DNA of 64,000 bases from Casuarina equisetifolia (GCA_028551475.1 CM052358.1:5644501-5708500); one strand, 5' to 3'. Positions 35,501 to 48,719 are shown, counted from the first letter of the stretch. Numbers and translations are program-made. The notes: generated by a model not told the origin, from the letters alone.

Positions 35501-38500
35501 AATGCTGAATTTTCTTCGAATATTGTAAGTATTCTTTCTAATCCATGTGATTTAGAGTAATTTTTCCTCAATGGTTGGTGAGTTGAATATTTTACATAAC
35601 CAATTCCCATGATCTTGATCTTGGCTGCACCTGAAGGAAACCTTCCTAAGGATGCAAGGCAAAACATGATGAAAGTCCTATGATATTGAGAGACTCATGA
35701 CCAATCATCTTGGGCTTTTAGGATTAAGACTGATTCTATAACCCAAATACTAGGTATTAAATACAAAAAAACATACAAAATATATATGTAAGTAACATAA
35801 TTAGAGGACTTATACCAACTGCCATCTGAAAAAGAAATACAATAGACCCGTTGAAGTTAACTCAAGTAGAAACAATTACTTCTGTGTAAGCCATCTCTTG
35901 AAGTGAGAAAACACAATAGACAATGATGATGGACATTAAAGCCCAGTTTTTTAGGAGATTGATTTCATGCGGTGCTTCACTCCCTTCAGCTTCTGTTACA
36001 TTTTCCTCACTAGTTTCATTTGTACAAGCGTCAAAAGCATTAGATCCATCAAATTTTTCGTTCAGCTTCTCGTTATGCATGTGCAGTGTTTCCTGCAATA
36101 AATGAACTTACTATAAAATGTCACATTAGATAGAAAAAGCTGAATGACCTAAATAGACAGAAAGACAACCATTTTTATTGTAATCAAAAAGAAAATAATA
36201 TACATATATATATATATACAGAGCATAGAAGTTCTCCCAACTTCCCTGGTCTAGCACATTTCTACAAACATTGTCATATTGAATGAACAAATCATTTCAC
36301 ATGAATCATATATATCAGAAGTAATAGCAGCGGGCAATATAAATATTTGAGATTAAAAGCCTACACATTAATCTGGTAAAAAAATATTCCATCGGTTAGA
36401 CCTCATTCTATGGTTTTGCAGGCTCGTGTGCTCCTCTAAGATAATAGCATTGAGTTATTGTCTCATTGGCAACACAAAGAGAGTATATTTTTGAAACTTA
36501 CAGGAAGCCACCAACAAGAAACAAATACTCCCGCTGCATAAATCGATATTAACAGGCATGGTAACAAGTAAGGAAACCTGCAACATTAGAATTTGTTTAA
36601 AAAGAATTCTCACCACATAAGTTTGCAACATTATAAACCAAAAAATGATGGAGAAGACATGATTCAAAAGGAAACAAAAAATTGATAAGGTTATATAAGA
36701 ACAGGGTACCTTCCAAATAGCGAGCTCTTGGCAAATGTATCAGGATACTTTTCAACAGGCTATTGGCAGAGAAACATAACACAAAGATGTTAGCAAACCT
36801 ATTAATCTTCAAAGTTTAAGGGGAACAACACAATCTATGAGAAAACTTTCCCAACACACACCAACAAACACATTCAGATTCTAGTGAAGATATTGCCAAA
36901 TTAGCTAAGTAGTTCAGTCTGGTTGCTAATTTCAAAACTACTTGAATGGATAAATGTTGCTATCAGTGTTACGATGACAGTAAACAATGAACCTGCTGAG
37001 AACAAGAAGAGATTCTACTTCTAGTCAACAATGGCCAAATTCCAATTATAAAACATAAAAATAAAAGGTGTAAATAAAAAGCCCTTGTGGCAGAAGCATC
37101 ATCACAAACTATTTAAAAACTACCTGTGCAAGAAAACCGCCAATGGCAGGGCCAATCATCAGTCCTATGCCTCGTGAGGTACTGACCTGGAATTCAAACT
37201 TGAGCTGAATATTTCGTGGGAGGAAATAGATTACTGTTTACCACAAATGCCAAAGACATTCTCTTACCACTGACAGTGCCAGAGCCCTGTGCTCTTCCCT
37301 ACAAACTTCCGAAGCATATGCCTAAAGAAGCCACAAAGGGAAAGTTTGACTCTAGGAGGAAAGCAATGGTCAAAGAACAACATTTACCGGAAAACCAACA
37401 TCAGAATGACGAAGAAAAAAGGAAAGATTCTTGATGTGTATGTCTGTATTATGCACCTGCGAAAAGACATACCCTTATTGTGCCAAGTAGAGAATTGAAA
37501 ATTCCAAGAAGAAACCTCAGGGAAAGTGCCATCCAGAAGCTTTTACTGAAGCCAAAAAGTGTGTTGAATATAACCCTGAGACAATGTCATTGATCACACC
37601 ATTATTGAGATGAATAACTGCGTATAAGTAACTAGTCTCATTCACTCCTGAAGTTGGAAAAGCAAATTAATAATGATGCTAACACTGAAAATGTCCCTAT
37701 CAATATAACAGGTTTTCGACCATATCGATCAGCTGCTGCTCCCCACAACACAGATGACAAAGCTCTCCCAACCATAAATGAAGATCCTAGATTAAAAGAA
37801 ATTAAATGTTTCAGATGAAGTTAATAATCCAATCATTCAGTTAAAAAGTAAGAGCATGAGATAACAACAATGGCATGAATAGCCCCACAAATGTACCAAC
37901 AAATCCTGCATAGAAGCCAATATCTTCATCTGTCCTCGCAACATGGAAGTCCCTGATCTGCAAAACATGCACAAGAACATGGATAAACATGTACATGTAT
38001 CTGTAGAGACTCAGTAACATATATATAATATATGTAGTTATGGAGCATAAGATGAGTTTCTTTCCTTTAATACGTTTGATAACAATAACAATGTGAATGA
38101 CTTAAATTTAGAAGATTTTGAGTCTTGATGCATTGAAATCAGAAGCTACAAAACCACATAAATGTACTATTCCACAATATGATGGACCTAGAAGTCAGGT
38201 AAGCAAGTCAATTTTAGAAGCAAATTCCTTGGACTGTGAAGGAGACCTGGAAGGTTGTGCCATTTATGCCAAAATCACAAAGAGCTGTTTTAATATGAAA
38301 TAAAAAGTAACTAAACGTAGGAATGTGGGTAAGAATTTCTGAAAGGTACACTATTTATTATTAGTTCATAAACTGTACCTAAGCTCCATAGTGGAGAGGA
38401 ATGATGTTGTATGTATACTCTCAAACCTCAAAACTTTCCCGGGAAAAATCAATGAAAAGTTATATCTCCAGTCAAGTTGGATTAACCCTTTAGAGTTGCA

Positions 38501-39511
38501 TATTCATGAGAACTCTCCAAGTATTTTGCAGGCATATGCTATTCTACATGATATAATGCAAATTTTGCATCAACACACTAAAAGAGTCTTCTTACTTAAA
38601 GATGTTCAACGTACAGTAAAAAAATGGTATGTAAAAGCAATTTCTTAAGAAATCACAAACAGAAATTGACAATTGTGTCATTCAAGATTGTAAACTTACC
38701 ATGAAGTAAAGAAATGGAAAAAGGGAAGATATTGGCAAAGCTGAAAGATAAGAACTACATGTTAGATTACAATCATCCCAAGTATCCTATTGAGAAAAGA
38801 GTTCCAACAAAACTAAATCAAAGATTTCTCATATGACTACATCATGACCCAAAAGCCATTACCTTTTTCATCTAACAAAAGAAAAACAAAAAAGAAAGGA
38901 AATCAAAACACTTCCAAAGCATGAGGTGACCAGGGTAAAGAAACGGATGGAAGTTAAACTCTGTTCTACTATTTAACACGCTCTCTGTCCCGCCCTTTAA
39001 CCAGTGTTAGTCTTTCAAAAAGTGGGGTTTACTCAGCGAGCTCAAGATAACCTTGACGATGACTTTTGTGGTTGAACTGTAAAGTTTCGGTCAGACAGAA
39101 GAACAACATATTTTCATATCATAATTTGGTCCAAAATAAGACAACTCGTATGATGTTTGCTTTCTCTGAGGACATTCGCCTGGCCCCTTGTTCGCCTCAA
39201 TAAAAAAGGTGCTAACAGCTCGATCAAAGAAACTTCAGAATAGAGTCTCAACATTCAATAACGCACAGAAAACTCAGTTGCTCATGCTCAGATTCCCAGT
39301 AAAGTGGAGCTAAACAGTAAAATTCAGTGGAAAAGGAGGAAAAAAGAAGTTAGTAACCAGTGCACAGAGAGACAATCCAGATGTACAACAAGTTCTTATA
39401 AGGCACCCCTTTTTGTGCCTCCTTGGCACGATCCATCTTACAACCAGGGCAGGTGTCGTAGTGATGGCATCCGGTGGTTTCCAACAGCCTTGCTCTATTA
39501 CCAGACGCCAT
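29566..39511 (-). CDS. ZIFL: ZIFL-type (zinc-induced facilitator-like) MFS transporter, 17 exons, 499 aa
   Basis: Coding exons (high to low): 39511-39358, 38740-38700, 37957-37897, 37786-37684, 37575-37473, 37321-37268, 37186-37124, 36759-36710, 36577-36502, 36092-35880, 34995-34908, 34266-34181, 34088-33981, 32638-32594, 32475-32387, 30589-30546, 29687-29566. They total 1500 nt with consistent phases. The N-terminus has the Cys motif TCPGCK and [23 protein letters not shown] motif A is [12 protein letters not shown] (about 100-111), and [20 protein letters not shown] precedes a long central loop (HNEKLNEKF onwards). The second half has [27 protein letters not shown] and LTFKPFL near the C-terminus. 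This order is diagnostic of plant ZIFL proteins, 12-helix vacuolar or plasma-membrane carriers for Zn or phytosiderophore-type ligands, K+/H+ or auxin-linked transport. The substrate cannot be read from sequence. Splice sites and frame are intact throughout. Confidence 0.95.
30590..32386 (-). other. Intron 15 of the ZIFL gene
   Basis: This 1.8-kb AT-rich intron contains a 60-codon - strand frame at 31147-31329 that does not match ZIFL or any family I know and starts with a plain ATG. I see no convincing exon or element in it. Confidence 0.5.
32950..33420 (+). mobile_element. Probable LTR-retrotransposon 5' end (copia-type primer binding site) in ZIFL intron 13
   Basis: TGGTATCAGAGC at 33163-33174 is the classic primer-binding site complementary to the 3' end of initiator-Met tRNA in plant copia elements. 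The preceding ~200 bp could be the 5' LTR and the pyrimidine-rich DNA after it the leader. No gag-pol frame or matching 3' LTR was recognised nearby, so the copy is truncated or non-autonomous. Boundaries are approximate. Confidence 0.55.
36203..36219. repeat. (TA)n microsatellite
   Basis: An alternating TA run in intron 9 of the ZIFL gene. Confidence 0.8.
38515..38648. repeat. ~130-bp block present only in unit 2
   Basis: Unit 1 reads GAGAACTCACAAACAG near 21950-21965, whereas unit 2 reads GAGAACTC, then ~130 extra bases, then ATCACAAACAG. The block contains a palindrome-like ATGCAAATTTTGCAT. It is either an insertion in unit 2 or a deletion in unit 1. Confidence 0.6.
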
Positions 39512-41618
39512 TGGAGGTCACTTGCAGCAAATTCCACTCTTCAAATGGTCAAACGCTAAGACGAACCGAATGACTTCAGGGTGTGTCATAAGTACCGAGG
39601 CCCCGCCTTACCCTTTACGTACCACGTGGAAATTTACTCCCGCTGAATGCCAAAAAAATAAAAAATAAAAAAAAAATAGATTTTGGGGTGGGTACGGAAT
39701 GCCACCAGAAAAGGAAGCATTAGGTTATTTGTTATTAGTTTCATACCCTGGTCTTATCAAGGAAGAAAAATAGTGGATGAGTTAAGGATAATCCAATCAG
39801 GAAAAAAATACCAGAGGCAGAAAACTATTGTTGATCATAATACAGAAAATATATTGAACGTGCCTCATATGCTCTTTAATTTTTCATTTTTGCAGTGTGG
39901 AAATCTTAATTTAAAGTTCAAAATTAGTTTTAACATTTTTAAAAAAAAATCGACACAACTATAAGTTAAGAATGACTCACTGTAAATGTTGGTTGGCGTG
40001 TGTTGAGCATATTTTGATGCTAACAAGAGTTTACAAAGCCTCTCTCTAAGTGAAAACTTAGGAATTCAATATTTTATGAATTATAACTTATAGTGTATCA
40101 AATTAATGTTGATATTCAAAATTCATAACAATGGTAAAATTGTTGCCATTACAATGGCTCGATACCATGTAGAAAGTTAAAATTTTGGGTCAAAACAATG
40201 ATTTTGCAAATATTGTAAACATTTACATTAATTTTGGATTAACCATTATTATAGACACAAACCAAGAAAACCAACCTTTACAAAAATAATTCATTTCAAT
40301 TTTATGAGCTACCCCTATGTAAGCCAAAGCTTGGCCTCTACCTCAAATGGTAACTAGCTATATAAAGACAAAAATAACATGAATAGAATCAAGAAAACCT
40401 AAAAAAGTAAACAACCTACAAAGATAAGTAAATCAAATACAATATAATCAATTCACAAGCACCTAACTTAGTTGTAAACATATATTACTTAGAATGTTTT
40501 AATTTTAGATTCAATACCTAAATATATGAGTTTAGATGTGTGAGTAAAGAAAAAAAACATATATATACATGCACATATACATATATAATAAATAAATAAA
40601 TAAAAGAAAGGAAAATGACTAACCTAAAGAGGTAAATAAACCAAATATGAATGCATGGTGTTTTTTTTTTTTTTTTTTTAACACACACAAAGAGGGGGAA
40701 GGAGTTTCGAACTCAAGACATGGTGAACTTGCAGGTAAATTTTTTGTCATTAAACAGGGATACACAAGAGAGCTGCGTGGACCAAGACAACTCGACAATT
40801 TGAAAGCATGCCCAATTAATTGAAGGATAGGCTTTGTGGAGGTTTCAGTGATCATCGGCCAATAATAAGTCAGGACCAAGGCGAAAATAGTCAAGATTGG
40901 AACGCCCTTAAAGTTGAAATTAAGGTTACAGACCCGTGATTAACCTTTGATTCCAGCATCTGTACCTACATAAAAATCACTTGGCCTCAAGTGGTTTTGG
41001 TACTTAACCATATCAACGTGTCCTGCCGTAGGGCAACATGAACCGATAAAAAAATGCAGCAGCTATTTTCCAATCGCTACCTGATTCTGCACTACCAGCT
41101 AGAGTATTGAGTACTAATTCTTTGAGACCAACAGGACAGATGGGAAACGAAGAATCTTAAGACTCAAAAAATACAAATGATAAACAACAAATAGAAACTA
41201 ATGGCAACAGCCCTGCCTCACAGAAAGTGTTTGCTAGTTCAAAATGGATATATCACGACTCGTACGTTTCACCAATGCTAAAGCTGCTTCATTGTTTTTT
41301 AATTTGCAACCCACCTTTCCAAGATCCAGCAATATGATGAGGTTGTATTTACACAGGTATGTATCTCAATTAACAACGGCTCAAACTCTTCCCTCACCTG
41401 GTTTTCCATACAACTTGTACACATGGCACTTTTGCTGAAAAGTGTGTTTGACTATCAGTTAATCATCAATTTACATAAAGCCAGCCCCGAAAGGTGGGAG
41501 AGGAAGCACGTAAGCAGCAGGAGTGACAAAAGCAGCCTAGTTAAGAAATACCAAAGCAGCCCCAGATGCCCAATAGAACCCAACAGTAGGCAACTCCAAA
41601 CCTTCAACAAAGGTGATT
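39512..41618. other. Intergenic region: ZIFL promoter side and AREB3 3' side
   Basis: It contains the ZIFL upstream region, the end of duplication unit 2 (~39890), AT-rich DNA, a SINE-like element (~40660-40800) and the 3' UTR of the bZIP gene. No further gene was recognised. Confidence 0.6.
40660..40800 (-). mobile_element. SINE-like element with poly(A) tail
   Basis: Read on the - strand, the sequence has a Pol III B-box-like GAGTTCGAAACTCC (about 40703-40716), a CT-rich part (CTTCCCCCTCTTTGTGTGTG), then a poly(A) tail (T run at 40660-40679 on +). These are hallmarks of a plant tRNA-derived SINE. The 5' end and A box are uncertain and I could not confirm a target-site duplication. Confidence 0.5.
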
Positions 41619-44600
41619 TCAGAAAGAAGCTGAACTTGTTCTTCGAAGCTGATACTTTTGTTCAATTGATAATTCACAAGGCAACATTTCGTCGAATTCC
41701 TACAGCACCAAGTGCCAAAATCCATATTGAACCGAGTTAAACATTGAAAACTATAAAGCCTCAAAATTTCAAAGAAATGACAAATATATAAAAACATCTA
41801 AGAAAAATCATTTCTTATATGACAATGAGAAAAATACTTTAAATATCTCTAATGTTCTAACTTTTTTTTATCAAATTATGCTTCGAAGTGTATTTCTGTA
41901 TCACATGACTTTTTTTGTAAACTTGCCATTATATTTTCCATTGGTGAATATTGATGTGTATGCTAATGATTACATTAGTACTAATGACTTATAGATATGT
42001 GAATATATAGTTGTGTTAATATTTTTTAAAATTTTTTTCTTTTTAATATTACAACACACGTTCTCAATTCACATACCCGGGTATCAAACCCTTACTCCTG
42101 TGTTAATAGGAATTAACTTTATAAACCATGTTGAAAATGCAATACAAAATAAAAACTTGATCAAAACCCTAAAAAAGATGTCACACTTTCAAAATGATGC
42201 AAAAACTTAACAGGCAGTGAATTAATAATATGTACATGTCCGTAAATTACTGACTATAATGTAGTCATCACTTACATATCAGTCCACCCTTCAAGGACCA
42301 AAGAGTAGGTATGGAATGAGCTATTCCATAAGAAAATATATCTCAAGAAATATGAAAATTCAAACCTTAGAGATTAATTAATAAAAGGTTAAACCCCAGG
42401 TATAAGGGACTGGTTCTATCATATAGCAGCAAGAAATAACACATCCTCATCAAGATTTCAATGACCTCAGAAGATAAAGACAGTAAATCATAACTCTAAG
42501 TGCATCTGGCAATAATAAATCAACCATAGATGGTTAACAATTCAAAACAGTACCAAAATCAAATGCCACCAATGCAATAAATCAATACAACTTAGCTTTC
42601 AGTTTACCTCTAACTAAGTACGTTTGATATGAATTTACTTTCTCTGAGTGGGCAGTTAAGGATTCCGTTTTTTTTTTTTTTTTTTGTTGGGGGGGAGGGC
42701 TCAATTAGAGCACTAATCCAACATTGGAACAATGATCAAGCCAAACACGGAAAACACTGAGCCTTCAAACATGAAAAAGTAGAAAAACAATGGCAACAAT
42801 TCAAACTATTCTTCAACTGAGCCTTCAACTCTCTTATTAGTCCTTGCCTTCAACTCTCTTACGAGTCCTTCCCTCCCAGGTGTGAACTGAGCTTTTGATC
42901 CATACGCAAGTAAAGAATTCGTGCCTTTAGAGATGCAAGCACCCAAACATAAAAGCAGTGAGAACTGCAACTACACTACAATATGACTATCACCTCTTAA
43001 AAGGGAAAATGGTACAAGTTAGTTGATAAGAGAAACCTCCCACCACTCTTCCACCAACTTCACAAGGATAATTAATCAGTCACCAACAATCATGGTCTAC
43101 TTCCATAAATAATGTCACTCCCACAAGTATGTATCATTGCCCAAATATAGGAAACCCAATTAGGTACATGCTTGATCTCATGTCGAACTTCATTCCAATT
43201 TAGGTGCTCACCTTTTATCGGTACATTCATGTTTGCGGATGATGTTAGTTGCCAAAAACGCCCCAATATTGTGTACTTAATTCCTTCGTTTGCTTCAGTT
43301 TCTAGCAATTGTTAGGGCATGGAAGAAAAGAAATGGCAGTGGAGTGCAAAAAAGTATTTTCCTCGCAATAAAGCCTTCATCTAAATCCATCCTAAGGCTT
43401 GAAACAAACTGAAGGACAAAAGAAGCATCAGAAGACCTAAAACTATTTTCCTCCCAATTGTTGATTGTATATAAGGAACATACTTCAGAATTCCAAAGTA
43501 CATCAATAAACAGCTACAGACCTAAAACAGCCCCTCACAATCAAGGTGCATAAACAATAAAATATGATACAGGACATTACATAATACAGATGAGAGGAGT
43601 GGCTTATTGCTGTCCCCAAAATAAAGCAAAATAACATAAAGAAAAAGAAGTTTCAGGACCGAATAAAAATATCCCATATGACAAGCCAACAAAATTTACT
43701 CCTTTGTTTGGCTTCCTCTATTCTGCAAAGGTGAGAACAGATGGTGACAATTATATCAACTTATAGTCTCTAGAAGAAGAAAATATCATCATAAGTCAGA
43801 CCTTTTTTTTTCCCCCCTCCCTTTTCAAGTTAGGTTAGCAGGTTTGATAAAGGTTCTTATGCTGAATAATATTTTAACAAGCAGATCATAGTCAATCAGT
43901 GCTGCATGTGTAAACAAAATGTTTGAAGGTACTGTTGATTGCTCAGTAAGTAACAAGATAGTTACATTCCCTTGTTTCACATTGTTTGGAATCTCACTGC
44001 TAGGCCAGGACTTGAACGATAATAGAGAAATGCTATCTCAGTTGCTATTGGTTTGTGTTTGTCATGATATATAGGAAGCATAAAGAATAGCTACGTACTT
44101 GAAGGAGTTGATCTCACAGTTCTATGACTGAACTTCACTTTCTGGACATTTCCTGTCTATTTAAAAAGTTGAGCAGCCAAGGGTCATATAACATAGAGAG
44201 AGCTGCCTTTTATTTGGATGGCATATCTCTATTTACCCTTAACTTTGCTTAGGACTCTATTAGGATTTTTTCAATTTTTAGATCTCAGACTTTTAGGTAT
44301 GTTCATTTACACACTGGCCATGTCCTCTAACACAAGATCTGGAGTATTATCTCCTTTTTTTTTTTGTTTCTTTCCTTAGTCAATAAATTGGGCATGAGAG
44401 AGCAAAAATTGCATCAATATGGTTCAAGAAGGCATATTATCATAAACTCATAAAGACATAGATGCAAAGGACAAATGTAAAGTTGGATCTCCATCATCTA
44501 GGTGAGCTGCCAGGTATGACTTCCATTGTTTGTGTCAAAACTACTTTTACTACCTCTACATTTGATGTTGTCCTAAATTCTGCTTCTTCTCTTTAAGTGT

Positions 44601-45959
44601 AACTAAGATCCCTCAATCTTGCTTTATATATCTTTTGAAGCAATTAAATGATATAGGGTTGACAAAGTAATGATGTTAGAATGCAGCACCAGTTTTCCTA
44701 GATAACCACCACTGCCACTGGAGCTGGAGATAACACAAGAAGATCAACATAGAAATTTCTTGAAATAATCTATTTGGACAGAAGGACATTAAAGATCCAC
44801 AAGTTCATCCTCCATCCATTTTCTCATAAGCTAAGAGGTATCGTTTGATACAGAAAACACATAAATCATTTGGGATGGCAACAACTATCTTTATGAAGGT
44901 GAAGAAAATCACCACAAAAAAGGTCAAACTACTTATACTAAAATAAACTTATATGCAAGGCACTTATACTTTATCAACTTCAGGACACGTCAAAAATTAA
45001 AATAACTTCTTTAGAAGCATGGTAAAGCAGTCAAATAAAAGAAACTCTCAAAAGATTTCAGTATGTATGACTTAAACAAGTGCGAAAGCAAACAAATAAC
45101 TAAAACATGAGAAACTGGTGAAAGGTTTGTACCTTCTCTTTCTTGAGTTTTATATTCTCCTCTTCCAATCGCGAAACCTTGGTCACCAATTCATTATGGT
45201 AAGCCTGTGAGTTTCACATGAATCAGCAACGATCATGGATTACTGGGGAAGATAGGATAAATCAACATGACTAAATTCGGAAAGGAAACAACGCACTTAG
45301 AAGCCCACCTGTTTTCTAGCTCGCGAGCGTGCAGCTGATTCCCTGTTTTTGATTTTTCTTTTTAACCTCCTTTCCATGGTCTTCTCCAATTCATCCGAGG
45401 CACTCCTTCTCTGTCCTGGTATTGTTGTATCTGACATGGTGCTGGTTGAAGGGGATGATGAAAAACCCATTTTTTTCATGGGAAGACTTTGGTCTCCCAC
45501 ATCCAGCTCCATGGTAGGACCTATAGAAGCTTCAGTGAAAAGCCCTGCTTGTACCAAGAAGTCTTCTAAAGTTGTTTCCCCTAGCGTTGGATTTCTATAC
45601 TGACCCCTCACGCCTTCACCGTATCTCTTGCTCTGCCCTTGCTGAATCTCTCTCCACACTTGATCAACTGTCCTCCCACTTAACGCTCTAGCCAATGTTG
45701 CACTGGCCTGATGTTGGAGGGAAGATGTCAAAGAGGAGTTTTCATTGTCTATTCCCATCGACTGGCTTGCTTCAGCAGTCCAAACTTTCTGAAGAAGCTC
45801 ATCAAGGTTCATGCTACCCACTGGTTTCCCCATATCTCCCAGTTGGTTTCTAACCTCGTCCAGGGTGAGGTTATACCATGAGCTCTGCCTCGACAACGGG
45901 GACGGCTGTAAATGAGGCTGTTGGCCATTGCCTTGAGACCCCGTTGTCTGAATCCCCAT
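41619..45959 (-). CDS. AREB3: AREB3/DPBF-type group A bZIP transcription factor, 3 coding exons, 267 aa
   Basis: Coding exons 45959-45309, 45204-45133 and 41699-41619 all join in phase 0. The ATG at 45959 (MGIQTTGSQG) matches the usual start of this subgroup. The longer frame begins only with TTG. Conserved blocks: C1 with LTLDEVRNQLGDMGKP and SMNLDELLQKVW (about 30-62), C2 with ARALSGRTVDQVWREIQQ (about 88-105), C3 with TLGETTLEDFLVQAG (about 122-136). The basic region has KIKNRESAARSRARKQ, with the leucine zipper in exon 2, and the C-terminal C4 block has KYQLRRTSSASF. RxxS/T sites such as SRQSS and RRTSS fit phosphorylation by SnRK2 kinases. Such factors bind ABRE (ACGT) elements in the nucleus in ABA and seed responses. 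The last intron is 3.4 kb. A 5' UTR intron is likely (donor after 46643). Confidence 0.94.
41700..45132 (-). other. Last intron of the AREB3-like gene
   Basis: A 3.4-kb AT-rich intron. It includes a 25-bp direct repeat (GCCTTCAACTCTCTTA type) at about 42805-42860 and a T-rich tract near 42670. No coding segment was recognised. The short frame at 43090-43308 has no recognisable motif. Confidence 0.6.
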
Positions 45960-45969
45960 AGAACAAATA

Positions 45970-46900
45970 CCTTGTTGCAGAAAAGCAATATCATCCAAAA
46001 TTAGTTGGCAACAACTAGAAACCCTAGGACACTACTTGGCAGCACTTTTTTTTTTCTTTTTTAGAGGTACTTCAGCAGCTTAAAGAGCAGAAATAAAAAT
46101 CCAGAAAAAGTACTTTGAAAGAACACCGTTTTATGCCAAGATAAGACAAACCTACCCATATCACTCAAACGGATTTCAGAAATGCTTCATTTGGTAATAA
46201 GAAAATTCTGTGAATGGCGAAGTAATGACACCCTTCCGGATAAAATTCAAACCAATGAAAAGAAAAAAAGAAAGAGGAAGACACTGAAACCAAGAAATGT
46301 TCGCAGCGTTTCTCATCAACCAAAAAGGAGTGAAAGTGAATCTCTCATTCATTTTAAACGGGAGATAAAGACATCTTTGCCTTCCCAACTTCCGTCCCTC
46401 TCTCAAAGGAGGAGCAAGAGAAGGAGAAGTCCCAATCAAAGTTCTCACTTGGCATCGAATGATCTACCAATCAAACTCAGGCAAGAAGATGTAGAAATTG
46501 AAGTTCATGTATATAAGGACAAAAAAGAAAGAGATTTTAATCTACGAGCAGCAGCCAAACTCTGTCGGATATCACTTACAAAACTGTAAGAGGAGAACAA
46601 ATAAATTTAGAAAAACAAATAATCGAAGTAACCAAAATGTACCTGGAGGAATTGGAATACAATTATGGGATTACAGGAACATGGATCTAAATCGTAAAAG
46701 GCGTCCTTTGGCCGAGTCTTAAGTTGCACCAGAAATCCACAAGTGATCTTCGTATCCCCGGGTAACCTATCCGACTACACATCTATCAAGTATCTATCTC
46801 CGGCAGCATCACACGAACACAACCGAGGAGATTTAGGAGTTCAACCCGAAAGAAGAAACCCAGGATCGATGACCGTTTCTGTTCTGAACTTCGTTTGCGG
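45970..46900 (-). promoter_or_regulatory. Inferred 5' UTR, leader intron and promoter side of the AREB3-like gene
   Basis: On the - strand TTCCTCCAG/GTACATTTTG gives a good donor at 46643. CAACAAG/GTATTTG at 45971-45970, just upstream of the ATG, could be the acceptor. The leader exon would then lie above 46643. Open frames on + (46182-46589 and 46498-46722) overlap this region and look like chance frames. Confidence 0.4.
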
Positions 46901-48700
46901 TTGGTTAATTGACTCTTTGCCCGTTGCGTTCGTACGCCCAGGATGCCGATTTACGGTGCGGAGCATCTTCGAGGCTGGGTCCGGGGCTTGAATTCTTCGG
47001 ATCGGATCATTTATTCCTTTCTCTTTCCTGCTTTTCTTGGTTAGTTGTCGGTCCTAATAACTGGATAAATGCGTTGACTGCCGCTCAACTCCCTGTCCAG
47101 TCTATCATAATGAAGAAGTTACGAGCCACAAAGTCAGCTACATTATAGAGATATAGGCAAATCCACTGGAGCCTCACCTGCACACTATTGCAGACAAATA
47201 AAGCTAAAATTATAAAACAAGTATCTTGAATTTAAATCTATTCGATTATATTTGTTACTAATCTTAAGTGTACTGATGAAATTATCAAAGAAACCATGGC
47301 CTTTGAGACTCCTTGATCAGTGTCCACTCTCCGTGAATATCAATTTTAAGGTGCAACGAGGGCTACCTAAATCCTGACGATAGATCTTGGGGGCTAACAA
47401 GATCAAGACATTTCATGAAGAGTTATAATAGTTAACAATAAGTTCCTCGAGCAACCAACCAAAATATAAAAAAAGACTAGCATTTATCACAACTTTACCA
47501 AATTCGCACCTAGCCGTTTTAAAGTAAAGGGTTTTAAATAAATCCCTTACGTTGCTTTCCTTTCACGGAAAAGACAAAAAAGTCAATAATTTCTTTTGGC
47601 GGAACCTATTTGGCGAGATCCCGAACCGCATAGGAAGAAACCTTTATAAAATCAAGGCACTGTCCAAGTATCCGTAGTAAGAGACATCCTCAGAGAACTT
47701 CGCGGAGGTGGTTGTCTAAAAGGAAAAAGAGAAAGAATTCCGACAAAACTTCCTTGGTCTTGAAAAGATTACTGTATTCCTTAACAATCAAATCCTCCTC
47801 CTTGCATTGAAAATTTTCGGTAGGGCTTATTTGAATTTTCTGAAAAATGATCAGTGTTCAATTCTTTAAGCTTCTTTCCAGCCTTTAGGACACGAAAGGC
47901 AATCCTCGGTAAAGACAAAAAACTGAAAGAGTATATCAAGTAAAAACATTTAGGGCTGGTCTTTAGAATTGCCAGTTGTGTCTATATATTCTGAACTATT
48001 CAATCAAAAGCCCAAGCAATTTAGGCCAGTCATGAGCTCCAACAAAGTGTACAGAGATAACTGTGGGACAGGAATCTTGGGCTGTGTTGCCCCAGTGGGC
48101 CAGCTGCGTTTGAGATGTGGGCCTCGATTCCTCTGATACCCCTCACAGGCTGATGGGAAAGATGCACCGATAACTTGAATTGTAAGCGTTGGAGTCAAGC
48201 AAGGGAGATGCTTTTTATAAAGATTTTAATAATATGATTAACAAAGGAGATGATTTGAGCCTAAAGCTATCTCTTGGCAATGCTTTCCCAAGCAAAGCTG
48301 ATCTCTACATATTTGATATGAGCATAAAATATAACATTGATGGTGAGACGAACAATAGAGAAAGGGTGGGCGGTCGGGTAAATGGAGTCCTGAGGTTCTA
48401 AAAAAGTGATTCCAGCCAGATGAGTTCAATAGTAATATCTATAACACCATTTGAAACTATGTAATCAATAGCCTAAGCAATCTAGGGCAATCATGAATGA
48501 GCAAGGATGACTGGGCGGTAGAGTCTCGGGATTGTTCCCTTAGCTCTAGGAGAATGGGCTAACGGCACTGGAGCAGGACAATGCGTGTTGTTTACGAGAT
48601 CCCCCGGATTCGCTTAATGCATAGAAAAATATAAATAACGCCAGCTGAACGATGATTCACTGTTACTAGCTCACCCCACCTCCACGACGATCAATAAATG
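46900..48700. other. Gene-free stretch, probably degraded transposon DNA
   Basis: No coding region was recognised. Two segments resemble each other in the same orientation (about 47985-48036 and 48450-48503): CCCAAGCAATTTAGGCCAGT against CCTAAGCAATCTAGGGCAAT, each followed by TCATGA. This implies an old internal duplication, perhaps part of the retrotransposon remnants that follow. Confidence 0.4.
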
Positions 48701-48719
48701 AACTTTTAATTAGTAGGAT

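Larger units (their letters stand above)
26306..39890. repeat. Tandem duplication unit 2 (kinase + intact ZIFL gene)
   Basis: This is the second copy of the kinase-transporter segment, joined head to tail to unit 1 at about 26305. It keeps the complete transporter, so it shows the original gene structure. It is longer than unit 1 because of intron sequence absent from unit 1, including a probable retrotransposon insertion in intron 13 and a ~130-bp extra block at 38515-38648. Confidence 0.9.

Noticed and set aside
39310-39537. 75-codon - strand ORF overlapping ZIFL exon 1
   Set aside because: It is the wrong frame. The frame beginning at 39511 gives the ZIFL Cys motif and splices correctly.
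46182-46589. 135-codon + strand ORF opposite the AREB3 leader
   Set aside because: Lys/Arg/Ser-rich low complexity without domains. It overlaps the inferred 5' UTR of the opposite-strand gene and its start is not an ATG with good context.
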